From Pirellulales bacterium (GTDB lineage: Bacteria > Planctomycetota > Planctomycetia > Pirellulales > JAEUIK01), in contig JAIBBZ010000019.1 of the NCBI GenBank assembly GCA_019694435.1, positions 43,450 to 107,449 on the forward strand: DNA of 64,000 nucleotides, given 5' to 3'. Every line of letters starts with the position of its first letter. Position 1 is the first letter of the stretch. The position numbers and the translations under genes are program-made. Below, piece by piece: positions 35,411 through 44,536 of the stretch. Under the pieces are notes generated by a model. The model was not told where the DNA came from, did no database searches, and saw only the letters and a program-made list of their open reading frames with translations.

Positions 35411-37821
35411 GGGAATTCCCTGTTGCCCGGTACAATCGGGCGCACCGACCCCGGCTGACCTGGGTCGCGCGGATGCAGCGGGACAAATTGGGGCGGCCCC
35501 TGTTCAAGTTCGTCGAGCAGGCGGGGATCGATCGTGGCGCCGTCGAGAGCCTCGGGGCCGAACACGGGGCCAGTGCCCGGGGCGTCGCCCGGTTCGGGCA
35601 ATTCGCCCGGGGCCGCGGTGATGGTTTCGGCGTCTGGCGGCAACCCGTCGAGCATGCGTGCCGAGCCGTGGTGTTCGCCGTTGTAGCGCCCGGCGGCCAA
35701 ATCGTTCTGCAGGTCGATCGCGGCGCGGTTCGACGGATCGAACCGTACGGCCAGATCGATGTGTTGCATGGCTTTGGCGACGTCGCCTTCGGCCAGGGCC
35801 GTCTGCGCCTTGCGCAGGTATTTGCGGCCCAGGTAGTCGCGCCCCAGCGGATTGCCGGCATCGAGTTGGGCACGCTGGCGGCGGTGGAATTCGCTGGCAC
35901 CCTTTTCGCCTTCGGCGGCCAGTTCCGTGTCGTAAACGATATGCGGCGTGACGAGCACGAGAATCTCGCGGCGTTCGACGGTTTCTTCACGTTGGCGAAA
36001 CAGGAAGCCCACGGCGGGCAGGCTGCCCAGCAGCGGCACCTGCGTGGTATTCACCGTTAGGTCTTCGCGCATCAAACCGCCGATCACGACAGTGCAGCCG
36101 TCGCGCACCATGATGTTCGAGGTGACCTGAGTCAATTCCTTGTCGGGCAAGGTGAAGCCGTCCTGAATGCGCACCGAACCCGTGGACAGCTCCGGGTGCA
36201 CTTCCATGCGAATCGTGCCATCGGTCGATACGAAGGGGCGAATTTTCAATTGCGCGCCGACCTCGAGGAATTCGACCGTCTGCGCCGTCGAGGTCTCCGT
36301 GACCGTCGTGCTCACATAACCCAGCTTGGCACCGATCAGGATTTCGGCGCGCTGTTTATTCAAACACATCAGCCGCGGCGAAGCGATGACGTCGGTGTCG
36401 CCGATCGTTTCGAGCGCCGTGATGAACGAACCCAGGCTTTCGTCGAGAAAGGCAAACGCCAGGCCGCCGTTCGGCAGGAAGATGTTGCCCGAGCCGCCGG
36501 CGGTGTCGAACCCGTTGGGATTGATCGGTGCCGCCGACGTCGTCGTTTGGTTCGGGGAGATCGTGTCGGGAACCGTGCCTGTCGCCAGGCGTACGTGTTT
36601 GTTTTGCAGCAGGAAGTTCCAGTTGACGCCAAACGCGTTCTCGTCGCTAAGCGTGACGCTCAGGATCATGGCTTCGATGGCAACTTGCAGGGGTCGCTGA
36701 TCGATCTCGGCGACGATCTGTTCCATTTCCTGCAAGACGCTCTCGTAATCCTGCACAACGACGCAATCGGGCGAAGCGAGCGTATTGCCGCCGGCCTGGT
36801 CGGCATCGCTGGCGATGCCCTGCTCGGCCGCGGTGGTCACGCTGATCTTGCCCAGCGGCAGCGTCAACAGCGGAGTCAGCAACTGCTGCAGATCGGCGGC
36901 CGAGACGTAATTCGGTCGAAACAGACGCACGCCGATGCGATCGAACGACTGGTTCAGGGTTTGAAAATCTTCGGAGGTGCCTACGTAGTAGAAATTGCCT
37001 TGCGGCCGCACGATCAGTCCATTGGTCTTGCAGATGGCGTCGAGCGCCGTCTTCAGCTCGACGTCGTTGAGGGTGACCGACACGGTGCCGGAGACGTTCT
37101 TTGTGGGCAGGATGTTCCAGTTCCCGTGCGCGGCGATCATCTCCAGCACGACGTGGATGTCTTCGTTCTGCACGCTGATCGAGTAGCGTTCCTGACCGTC
37201 CGGGCCTGGCTGGGCCAGGTCGATGTGCGAGCGTGGCGCGACCGAGCTGCCGCCACCGCCGCTGGGCGCAGGCGCCGGCATTTCCTCCTGTTGATCCGCC
37301 GTCGGAGCCGTGGATGGGGCGTCCTCGCCGACGGCCGGCCCCCCGGCGGCCGTCGGCGGTGCATCGGACTTTCCAGGCAGGTTTTCGAGAAGCTTCTTGG
37401 TAATTTCCGCCTGCTGGGCGCTTTGATTGGTGATCGTCTTCATCGTCTCTTGGACGAAGTCGAGCATCGCGTCGGGGCTGCCTGTGGGCAGTTGCGGTAG
37501 CTGTTGCGTTACCGCCGGATTCGGCACCGCCAGCACGGGAGTGAGGTTCGCCGGCGCGGGCGCGGCTGCTATCGCGACGGATGCCGGCGCCTCCGGCGAA
37601 ATTGACGCGATGGAAGGCGACGGCAGGTTGGTCGTGGGTGTCGAAGGCGCCGTGACAGCTTCGCGCAGCGCCGGACGCGCAATGGCTGCCAGGGGGAGAT
37701 GCTGGGAGCGTGGATGCATCGACCGAGCGTGTTGCGGCGCTTGGCCCGCAAGGTGGCAGGCCAGCGCAATGCCCGCGGTGCCGCAGGTTACCAGCAACAG
37801 CGCGCGGAGCAGTGAGTGCAT
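35407..37821 (-). CDS. Secretin (GspD/PilQ family) with C-terminal TPR-like extension
   Basis: 804 aa. After a signal peptide and a low-complexity Pro/Ala region (about 40-200) come N-domains that include VSGTVSVTLNDVELKTALDAI (STN/N0) and a secretin core from about residue 390, with LEVGAQLKIRPFV and VIGGLMREDLTVNTTQVPLLGSLP. It forms the outer-membrane channel for the pilus or secreted proteins. The normal end LVLVTPHIVYDTEL is followed by about 130 further residues containing a TPR-like helix pair (KAQTALAEGDVAKAMQHIDLAV) and a Pro-rich tail. It overlaps the start of the TPR protein gene by 4 bp. Confidence 0.95.
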   Translation of the reverse strand: MHSLLRALLLVTCGTAGIALACHLAGQAPQHARSMHPRSQHLPLAAIARPALREAVTAPSTPTTNLPSPSIASISPEAPASVAIAAAPAPANLTPVLAVPNPAVTQQLPQLPTGSPDAMLDFVQETMKTITNQSAQQAEITKKLLENLPGKSDAPPTAAGGPAVGEDAPSTAPTADQQEEMPAPAPSGGGGSSVAPRSHIDLAQPGPDGQERYSISVQNEDIHVVLEMIAAHGNWNILPTKNVSGTVSVTLNDVELKTALDAICKTNGLIVRPQGNFYYVGTSEDFQTLNQSFDRIGVRLFRPNYVSAADLQQLLTPLLTLPLGKISVTTAAEQGIASDADQAGGNTLASPDCVVVQDYESVLQEMEQIVAEIDQRPLQVAIEAMILSVTLSDENAFGVNWNFLLQNKHVRLATGTVPDTISPNQTTTSAAPINPNGFDTAGGSGNIFLPNGGLAFAFLDESLGSFITALETIGDTDVIASPRLMCLNKQRAEILIGAKLGYVSTTVTETSTAQTVEFLEVGAQLKIRPFVSTDGTIRMEVHPELSTGSVRIQDGFTLPDKELTQVTSNIMVRDGCTVVIGGLMREDLTVNTTQVPLLGSLPAVGFLFRQREETVERREILVLVTPHIVYDTELAAEGEKGASEFHRRQRAQLDAGNPLGRDYLGRKYLRKAQTALAEGDVAKAMQHIDLAVRFDPSNRAAIDLQNDLAAGRYNGEHHGSARMLDGLPPDAETITAAPGELPEPGDAPGTGPVFGPEALDGATIDPRLLDELEQGPPQFVPLHPRDPGQPGSVRPIVPGNREFP

Positions 37822-37867
37822 GGGGTCTTCCGTGACGCCTGGCGCAAGTTCAATTTGGTGCGAGCGC

Positions 37868-38539
37868 TCAGCCCGCCGGTGGATCGGTCAGTTCTTCGCG
37901 GGTGCGCATTTTCTCGGCCGCGGAGGGTTGCATCTTGATCTTGACCACGGTGCCGCGGCGATCGAGGAGCACGTACCGCGCGCCGATCTCGACGACGGTC
38001 CACAGCGAGTCGTCCTGCGCCAGGACGCGATCTCCCAAACGGTAGACGCGGCCGTTGATCGTCGCCGTGCGGCTGCCAGCACCGACAATCGTTCCACTCA
38101 GATACAGCCCGAGCGAATCAGGATCGTTCCCCGCGGTGGTTGCTGCCTGAAGGTCCAGGTCCACGACCGGCGCGGCAGGCTCTGCAACGGGCTTTGCAGG
38201 AACCGCAAACGGATCGCGTGCCAGAGACAACTCGGTCAGCGGACGCGACCAAGGACATTCGCGCATCGCGGCGGCCACGGCCTTCCAAGGGAAGGTCGGC
38301 TGGTCGTCCGTCGGAGCGGCGGTTTCGGTGGTGTTCGATAGTCCCATGGCGTTCGTCGACGAAGATGCCCCGAGTCCTCCGCGGCCGAGCCAGCCGCTGA
38401 CGAGCGGTACCCAGAAGTAGAGTGCCACCGCCGCCAGCAGGCCGAGCATCAGCGCCTTGCGCGGATTGCGCTTCAGATCGCGGAGGCTGGCTTGCCACAA
38501 TTCGGAAGATTTCACGCTAGCACGCTCGCCGTCCGGCAC
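37868..38539 (-). CDS. PilP/GspC-like periplasmic protein with one membrane helix
   Basis: 223 aa. A short cytoplasmic segment with basic residues, one membrane helix (about 31-48), a variable linker and a C-terminal beta-rich domain (GLYLSGTIVGAGSRTATINGRVYRLGDRV ... VVEIGARYVLL, shown in pieces) with the shape of the HR/PilP domain that links the inner-membrane platform to the secretin. The start is a GTG at 38537-38539; another GTG eight codons later is possible. It sits between PilO and the secretin, where pilP or gspC usually lie. Sequence identity is weak, so the name rests on position and fold. Confidence 0.7.
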   Translation of the reverse strand: MPDGERASVKSSELWQASLRDLKRNPRKALMLGLLAAVALYFWVPLVSGWLGRGGLGASSSTNAMGLSNTTETAAPTDDQPTFPWKAVAAAMRECPWSRPLTELSLARDPFAVPAKPVAEPAAPVVDLDLQAATTAGNDPDSLGLYLSGTIVGAGSRTATINGRVYRLGDRVLAQDDSLWTVVEIGARYVLLDRRGTVVKIKMQPSAAEKMRTREELTDPPAG

Positions 38540-38596
38540 ACCCAGCGGGGGTGCACGGTCCGGCTCCTCATGTATCGGCCGATCAACCGAGTCGAC

Positions 38597-39166
38597 CTAA
38601 TCGGATTTCGTGGATCGTTCGGCAAACACGACCAGCTTCAATTCACATTTTGTCTTTTGCCCAGCTTCGCGGCCGGCTTCGAGCTTCAAGTCGTCGACCC
38701 AGAACTTGCTGGGCAACGCTTCCAGGCTGCCGAGGAACGCGAACAGCTCGCTCAGGCTCCCGCTGCATTCCACATTCACGGGGATGCGGGCCAGCGACTT
38801 GTCGGTGGTGATCGCCGTCGCGGGTTCGAAGCGCTCCATGCTGGCGCCCGCCTGGCGCGCCAGCATCGGAATGCTTGCAAGCTCGTCCATCGCCGTCTCG
38901 AGCGGCATCAGCCTGCGGGGCTGCTCGTCGATGAATTTTTGAACTGCGGCGAGCTCCTGCTGGGTTGATTCCAGTTTTGCGCCCAGCTGTTGCGATTCGC
39001 GCGCCAGCAATTCGATCCCATCACGCTCGCGGCGCAGTTCGGCGATCTCGGTCTGCACCGGCAGGTAGACGTAGATGAAGTAGACGATCGTTACGACCAC
39101 CAACGGGGCGGTGATGATCAGGCTGTTGCGATAATTCCATTTCAGCTCGCTGTAGTTGCGATTCAT
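38597..39166 (-). CDS. pilO: PilO-like assembly protein
   Basis: 189 aa. One membrane helix (about 15-34) follows a short cytoplasmic N-terminus, then a coiled coil (AELRRERDGIELLARESQQL) and a C-terminal ferredoxin-like domain with VNVECSGSLSELFAFLGSLE, which matches the PilO pattern. With PilN it forms the periplasmic alignment ring between platform and secretin. The start overlaps the PilN stop by 4 bp. Confidence 0.85.
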   Translation of the reverse strand: MNRNYSELKWNYRNSLIITAPLVVVTIVYFIYVYLPVQTEIAELRRERDGIELLARESQQLGAKLESTQQELAAVQKFIDEQPRRLMPLETAMDELASIPMLARQAGASMERFEPATAITTDKSLARIPVNVECSGSLSELFAFLGSLEALPSKFWVDDLKLEAGREAGQKTKCELKLVVFAERSTKSD

Positions 39167-39903
39167 GGGTTACCTGCCTTGGCCAGCGGTGCATCCACGG
39201 TGACGGCAGGACCTCCTGGTATTCCCAGCCCTGGCCGGATTCGCAGCCGGACGCGGAAACGGGTCGTGCCTTCGGCATCGGTTTCCAGGGCCTGCATCTC
39301 GGCGCCGGCGATCAGTTGCGACTCGCGCACGCCCCGCAAATAGGCTTGCACTTCGGCGGCGCTGACGACCGTTCCTTCGATGATCAAACAGACCTGCATC
39401 GCGCCGCACTCTTTCTGCAGCGTGCGAAGATCATTGACCCATGGCGACTCCTCTACCTCCGGGGTGCCGGCCAGCGGGTCGACGGCCGGAAGCGCCGACT
39501 CCGCGGCGCTCGGCACAACGGCCTCGTGCACCATGTGCAAACTCGTGACCTGCATGTCCGCTGGCACCGGGGCCAGGGCCGCGGACAACAGTTGCGATTG
39601 CGGCCAGGGATGGTCGAGAAACGTCAGCAGTTGCGCTCGCGACTCGGCGGCGTGCAGACTTTCTTGCAACTTGCCGAGCTGATCCGACACCGCGCGCTGC
39701 GATTCGTAACGTTCATGGGCCGCTTGCAGCTCCCATTGCATCTGCCACCGGATGCTCCACTGATGCCCCGCCCCGACGACCAAGAGCGCCGTCGCCATCG
39801 ATACGACGATGACGCGCCAAAGATTCAACGTCCGCTTGCGGTGCTGTTCGCGATACCGCGCCGGCAGGAAGTCGATTTCGAGTTGTGCGGTGGGCTGTGC
39901 CAT
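39163..39903 (-). CDS. pilN: PilN-like assembly protein
   Basis: 246 aa. IDFLPARYREQHRKR near the start is close to the INLLP motif by which PilN binds PilM. One membrane helix (about 30-47), a coiled coil, then a periplasmic ferredoxin-like domain follow. It has a longer C-terminal domain than typical PilN, with a Pro/Glu linker around residue 150. It is translated with PilO, 39 bp after the PilM gene. Confidence 0.85.
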   Translation of the reverse strand: MAQPTAQLEIDFLPARYREQHRKRTLNLWRVIVVSMATALLVVGAGHQWSIRWQMQWELQAAHERYESQRAVSDQLGKLQESLHAAESRAQLLTFLDHPWPQSQLLSAALAPVPADMQVTSLHMVHEAVVPSAAESALPAVDPLAGTPEVEESPWVNDLRTLQKECGAMQVCLIIEGTVVSAAEVQAYLRGVRESQLIAGAEMQALETDAEGTTRFRVRLRIRPGLGIPGGPAVTVDAPLAKAGNP

Positions 39904-39942
39904 GGTGGCCGCGGAAACGTGTTCAGTCGGATGTTGTTGCGG

Positions 39943-40998
39943 TTAATTCAAGGGGCGGAGGGCCAGCCCCGTGGCTACATCCCATTGCGTGCGCCGGCCG
40001 GTGCCGTGCGCATCGCCGACTTCGCGCCAGGGGTTGCCCAGCTCACAGGGGATCTCCAGCCGTCCGGACAGCGCTTCCAACAAGTTCGCGTCGGCTTCGC
40101 CGCCGCTCAGCATCACGCGATGGATCGGTTGGCCGCGAAACGTCACGCTGTAGTATCGGGCACACAGAGCCAACTCCTGGCCCAACTGGTCGAGCACCCG
40201 TCGCGTGGCGTCGCGGATGGCGCGGTCGATATCGGGATCGCAGTTTTCGGGGCGGGCATCGCCTTGTTGCCGGCGCAGCGCGGCTGCTTCGGCCAGGTCC
40301 ATCTTCAGGTGCCGCGCGAGTGCCTCGTCGAAGTGGCACCCGGAGATGTCGAGGTACTTGATGAACATGGCCTTGCCGCCGCGCGAGATGATGACGACCG
40401 TGCTGGCCACGCCGATGTGCACGAGCATCAGGCAAATCTGCTGATCGCTCTCACGGCGAAATTGGCGGCTAAAGCAGCGGAGGATGGCGACCGGCTCGGC
40501 ATCGACGGCCACCGGGCGCAGGCCGGCACGCTCGATCACGTTCAACGTGCCGTCGAGCACCGGGCGATGGCAGGCCAGCAGGATGACTTCGCGTTTGAGT
40601 TCGTCGCCCTGGCGGACATCCGCAGCTTCGAGGTAGCGCAGCTCGGCTTCGGCCAGTGGAAACGGCAACCGGCTCGCCGCCTCGTCTCGCACGGCAATGG
40701 CAAATTGCGAGGCCGCGACCTTCGGTACGCGAATGTTCTGCACGACCAATTGCCGGGTGCCGAGGCAGACCACGGCGTCGCGGCCGACAAAATTGTGCGA
40801 CTGTCGGACTTGCTGCAGCGCCGCGACCAGGCCGGCCTCGACGTCGGCGGGAGCCGCGTCCGCCGGCAGGCGCAGCTCGGCGCGCGCCGCTTCGAGCAGC
40901 TTGCCGCGCGCGTCATCGAATTGCAGCAGCTTGACCGTTCGCGAGCCGAGATCGACTCCGATCGGTCCTACATGCTTGAATTTGGGAAACCCCACCAT
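39943..40998 (-). CDS. pilM: PilM-like actin-fold ATPase of pilus assembly
   Basis: 351 aa. PIGVDLGSRTVKLLQF is the phosphate-1 loop of PilM/FtsA-like actin folds. Further motifs include ILRCFSRQF and VMLSGGEADANLL, which match the second half of the ATP site. PilM is a cytoplasmic ring protein that binds the PilN tail. The gene precedes pilN and pilO in the usual order. Confidence 0.9.
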   Translation of the reverse strand: MVGFPKFKHVGPIGVDLGSRTVKLLQFDDARGKLLEAARAELRLPADAAPADVEAGLVAALQQVRQSHNFVGRDAVVCLGTRQLVVQNIRVPKVAASQFAIAVRDEAASRLPFPLAEAELRYLEAADVRQGDELKREVILLACHRPVLDGTLNVIERAGLRPVAVDAEPVAILRCFSRQFRRESDQQICLMLVHIGVASTVVIISRGGKAMFIKYLDISGCHFDEALARHLKMDLAEAAALRRQQGDARPENCDPDIDRAIRDATRRVLDQLGQELALCARYYSVTFRGQPIHRVMLSGGEADANLLEALSGRLEIPCELGNPWREVGDAHGTGRRTQWDVATGLALRPLN

Positions 40999-41073
40999 GG
41001 CGACACTCTTGGCAAAACGGTCAATTGAATCGGTGGCACGTACCTTCGAACCGGGGACCGACGGCTGGTCCTG

Positions 41074-41667
41074 TTATCCACCGCCGATCCCTGCGCCGGC
41101 GGGCGCGGTGCCGGTGATGTCGTCGATCGTGGTCAGGCCGGTCACGGGATTGACGCGAACGGCGACGTAGCGAGCGCTGGTTGCGCTACCGGTCTGCAAC
41201 CAGACGACCGACTCGGCCGCCGCGGACGTGGCTCCCAGCGGCGTGAATTCAATCCAAGTCGAGGCCGTGCTTGTGCCGCCCAGCGTCACGCTCGCCAGTG
41301 CGGGCAAAGTAAAGCCGGAGTTCGGCAGCTTGCTCAGTTCGACGATGTGTTGGTCGGCCGGGTCGCTCGGCGAGCGGAACGCCCAATGCGGCAGCGTTTC
41401 CAGCGCGGGATTGGTGCCCGTGTGCTCAAGCACGTAGCGGTTCTGAGTGAGCTGGTACGTGACGCGGTAGGTGCTGCCATTGGCCACTGCCAGACTACGG
41501 GCCAGGGCCAGGTCGGACGCGACGGTCTCGGCGGTGCCCAGCAATTGCTGGCTGGCCGAGGGGGTCATGCTGGGGATCATCGTCCAGGCCAGAACGGCCA
41601 CGAGCGTCACGACCACCAGCATCTCGGCGAGCGTGTATCCGCGTCGAATTTGTCGTGAGCAGGCCAT
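41074..41667 (-). CDS. GspH-like pseudopilin
   Basis: 197 aa. The N-terminus RRGYTLAEMLVVVTLVAVLAW is a type IV prepilin signal: cleavage after Gly10 leaves Tyr1, Glu at +5 and a hydrophobic helix. The rest is beta-rich, with segments like YRVTYQLTQNRYVLEH. It resembles the minor pseudopilin GspH/FimT. It is 75 bp upstream of pilM and needs a prepilin peptidase that is not in this window. Confidence 0.88.
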   Translation of the reverse strand: MACSRQIRRGYTLAEMLVVVTLVAVLAWTMIPSMTPSASQQLLGTAETVASDLALARSLAVANGSTYRVTYQLTQNRYVLEHTGTNPALETLPHWAFRSPSDPADQHIVELSKLPNSGFTLPALASVTLGGTSTASTWIEFTPLGATSAAAESVVWLQTGSATSARYVAVRVNPVTGLTTIDDITGTAPAGAGIGGG

Positions 41668-41752
41668 GGGAGGACACCGGGCGATCGATCTACACGCCCT
41701 GCGTCCGCGGTTGCGGGGCCGCGCCCCGAGGCGGGGCTTGCGCGATCGGCGC

Positions 41753-41995
41753 TTAACGCTTGGGCGCTACGACCACTTGCAACTTGCCGGAGCGCAACAG
41801 CGCGTTTTGCTCGCGAAGCTGGGCGTTGATTTCCTTCAACTGGGTAATCATCTCGAACCGCTGCTCGACGGCGTTGGCAAAGGGCTCGGGCGTCGGCTTT
41901 TGCGCGGCGGCTGACTGGTAAAAGCCTAGCATGCAAAGAGATACGACATGGGTGACGACGAGAGTCTTCCACCCCGGGTTTACGCGGCTCAGCAT
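41753..41995 (-). CDS. Small secreted coiled-coil protein within the pilus locus
   Basis: 80 aa. An N-terminal hydrophobic stretch (residues 10-30) with an Ala-rich end (SAAAQ) looks like a signal peptide. Residues 43-70 have coiled-coil spacing (FEMITQLKEINAQLREQNALL), and the last eleven are KLQVVVAPKR. GGAG lies 8 bp before the start. It sits between the GspH-like gene and the long PilX/GspK-like gene, so co-expression is likely. No family was named; it may be an assembly or anchoring factor. Confidence 0.65.
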   Translation of the reverse strand: MLSRVNPGWKTLVVTHVVSLCMLGFYQSAAAQKPTPEPFANAVEQRFEMITQLKEINAQLREQNALLRSGKLQVVVAPKR

Positions 41996-42184
41996 CGGTA
42001 GGTCTCCAGGAAAGCAATCGTGCGAGGAATGCTGGCAAAACGGCGGCGCAACGTAGGCTGCCTGTAACGATTGTCGCGATTTTCAAGGGCGGGAGTTGCG
42101 GGAAAATGTCGCCGCTCGTGAAGGGTCGCGGTGCTGTCGCTGCTGGCGATCTTGCTGGTCGAGCGCTCGCAGACAAGCGCGGCC

Positions 42185-43678
42185 CTAGTTCACATCTGCC
42201 CACGAGACGAGATCCCACTTGAGCCCGGCGGCCCCCGTGGCGGGTGCAAAAACAGGGTTCGACAGTGAGCTGCCGTGATAGGTCACATTGCTCGTCGGGG
42301 GCTGAATCGTGCACAGCGGCGTGAGCGATAGCGAGGGCAACGTGACGCAGTAGGCCGGGTAGTACTGAATCCCGCCCGGCTGGCCTTTCTGAGTGTTGAA
42401 GACGCTCAGCATCAGGTTCCAGTAGGACAATCCCAAGTCCCATTCGTTGCGACCTTCGACGAGAAACTCTTCGCACAGCACGCGGCCGGTGATCGTGAGC
42501 GATCCGTTCGAAGCGCCTTTGGCTGATTTGAACGCGTTGTCCACCCAGACCAGGCCGGTTACGGTGCAGTTTGCCCACGCGTTGACGGTCAAGTCGTTGG
42601 ATCGCAGCGTCGGCAGGTGGACGGGCGTGGACGAGCCGCGCAAGGGGCCGAGGTTCGCTCCCGAGACCACGACGTTGCTGCCCGAGATGGTGATTTTCGC
42701 AGGGCTGCGCAGCATGCCCTGAATCGTGACATTGCTGCCGACCGTGATGTTCGAGGTGGCGCGGAAGATACCCAAGGGGTTCGTCGGTACGTCGGGTGCC
42801 AACGTGACGTTGCTGATACTCGAAGCCAGCGCAGGAATCGAGTAGACCGGCCCTCCGGCATACAGGCGATAGGTGGTCACCGAGGACATGCTGGAGCCAA
42901 GCGACGCGGCCGCACCGGAAATAGTATTGACCGCCGTCTGCATCTGAGCGCTCAGCACCGCCGAGTCGTCGTTCAATTGCTTGTCGGCGTTGAGCGTGAC
43001 CGTGCCGCCGAAGGGCCGATAATCGGCCTGGCCGGCGCCAGGCATATTCCCCATGTCAATCGTGAACGTGGCCCGGGAACTGCCGTCGGGATAGTCCCTG
43101 CAAAGGTCGAGGTCGCCATTGAATAACACGTTGCCCGTAATCCTGCAGGGAAAGTCGATCTTGACGACCCTCGAGTCTTTGTTCTGGTAGACGGTGTAGT
43201 TTGACAGCGACGACCAGTTCGACGGTTGTGCCGACAACTGTTCGCGCACCAGTTGTACGACGACCCGAATCTGGTGGGTCGAGCTGAGCGCCGGATTGCT
43301 GGAGTCGACCGCCGTGCCAGTTGAGAGCAGCGTCACGCGATAGGGATACTCGGCATAATCAGAGCTGCTCACCGTCAGCGAGCTGTCGCCGGCCGTGTAG
43401 GTCACGCTGTAGCTGTCGAGTGTCGACAGGCTGCCGGTGAGCGTCGTGCTCACGCCTGTCCAGACGCTCGCGTTGTGCATGGCCCGCAGTGCGGCGGAGA
43501 TGCCGGCCGCGGCGGCCAGGTGGGCCCGATCTTCGCGACCGCCGTTGGCCTGGATCTGCGTGACCGTCGCACTGGTATGCAAGACCGAGTAGGTGACGAC
43601 CATGGTCATCGCCAGCAAGACCATCACGATGATCATGGCCGCGCCGCGCCGAGCGGAGCGATCGGTCGAACGCAACAT
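42185..43678 (-). CDS. PilX/GspK-like minor pilin-type protein
   Basis: 497 aa. The N-terminus RRGAAMIIVMVLLAMTMVVTYSVLHTSA has the basic-Gly-hydrophobic pattern of PilX/GspK proteins, with Gly12 as the possible prepilin site, although no Glu follows at +5 as in GspK. The large beta-rich C-terminal region (residues 60-497) is Ser/Thr/Asn-rich (VTYTAGDSSLTVSSSDYAEYP), unlike standard GspK, and could be an exposed tip or adhesin domain. AAGGAGGG lies 8 bp before the start. It is 18 bp after the GspJ-like gene. Confidence 0.75.
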   Translation of the reverse strand: MLRSTDRSARRGAAMIIVMVLLAMTMVVTYSVLHTSATVTQIQANGGREDRAHLAAAAGISAALRAMHNASVWTGVSTTLTGSLSTLDSYSVTYTAGDSSLTVSSSDYAEYPYRVTLLSTGTAVDSSNPALSSTHQIRVVVQLVREQLSAQPSNWSSLSNYTVYQNKDSRVVKIDFPCRITGNVLFNGDLDLCRDYPDGSSRATFTIDMGNMPGAGQADYRPFGGTVTLNADKQLNDDSAVLSAQMQTAVNTISGAAASLGSSMSSVTTYRLYAGGPVYSIPALASSISNVTLAPDVPTNPLGIFRATSNITVGSNVTIQGMLRSPAKITISGSNVVVSGANLGPLRGSSTPVHLPTLRSNDLTVNAWANCTVTGLVWVDNAFKSAKGASNGSLTITGRVLCEEFLVEGRNEWDLGLSYWNLMLSVFNTQKGQPGGIQYYPAYCVTLPSLSLTPLCTIQPPTSNVTYHGSSLSNPVFAPATGAAGLKWDLVSWADVN

Positions 43679-43696
43679 CGTGGGTTCCCTCCTTCG

Positions 43697-44536
43697 CTAG
43701 TGCGTGGCCTTCAGGTCGTCGTAAAACGTGGCCGAGCCAAGAAACGGCAAGGCCGAAACGCCTTGCGGATCGGTCAGCACGGCCTCGTCGCCGGGCATCA
43801 GCTGCAGCTCGTATCGCACCGTGCACTGACGCATGCCGACCGTGGCGCCCCACAGGTCCCGCGGCCAGGACATCGCCGAGAAGGCGAGCGTGTTGGCCTG
43901 GTAGCTCGTCCATTCGGCGGTCGTCGGATGCAGCTTGCGCTCGAAACGCACGGCGCCCAGCGACGTACTGCTCACCGTGAAAGTGCGCACCAGGGGGGTC
44001 AGTTCGATGACCGTGCTCGTCGGAGCGACTTTCAATGCCGCGACGATGGCCTGGTTCGCGGAATCGTTGATCGTGTCGTCCAGCGGCAGCGTGCGCGTGT
44101 CGCCTGGGGCTCGGAGCTCGATCAACCGTTGCGGGGCGGCCGGGTCGCAGCAGATGAACACGCATTCGCTGATTTGCGGTGGCCCGGCGGTGTTCACCGG
44201 CGAGCCGGTGGGGGTCCAAATGACCAAGGTATCGGGAAACTGTTCGCTCCCGACCGTCTTGTACACGACGGCCACCCCCGGATGCGTCGGCGATGCATAG
44301 GCCTGCGAGATCAACAGGGCCATGCGCTCGCAGGCGACGCGGGCATGCTGCGTGGCGTCGGAGCGCCCGCGGCTGTAGCGATGGCCCTGAAACGTGGCAT
44401 TGGCCATGCCGGCGGCGATCCCGGCCAGGAGGCCGGTGATGACCATCGCCATCAGCAATTCGGCGAGGGTCATCCCGTCACGGGGTGCCCGCCAGCGCGG
44501 CGCGGCGGCAAGTCGGCAGCTAGGGGCGCGGCACAT
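43697..44536 (-). CDS. GspJ-like pseudopilin
   Basis: 279 aa. The prepilin segment DGMTLAELLMAMVITGLLAG has cleavage after Gly, Met at +1 and Glu at +5, followed by a hydrophobic helix. The body contains HARVACERMALLISQAY and beta strands as in GspJ. The ATG at 44536 is used; a TTG two codons upstream also fits. The start overlaps the GspI-like gene by 17 bp, so the two are read from one message. Confidence 0.88.
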   Translation of the reverse strand: MCRAPSCRLAAAPRWRAPRDGMTLAELLMAMVITGLLAGIAAGMANATFQGHRYSRGRSDATQHARVACERMALLISQAYASPTHPGVAVVYKTVGSEQFPDTLVIWTPTGSPVNTAGPPQISECVFICCDPAAPQRLIELRAPGDTRTLPLDDTINDSANQAIVAALKVAPTSTVIELTPLVRTFTVSSTSLGAVRFERKLHPTTAEWTSYQANTLAFSAMSWPRDLWGATVGMRQCTVRYELQLMPGDEAVLTDPQGVSALPFLGSATFYDDLKATH

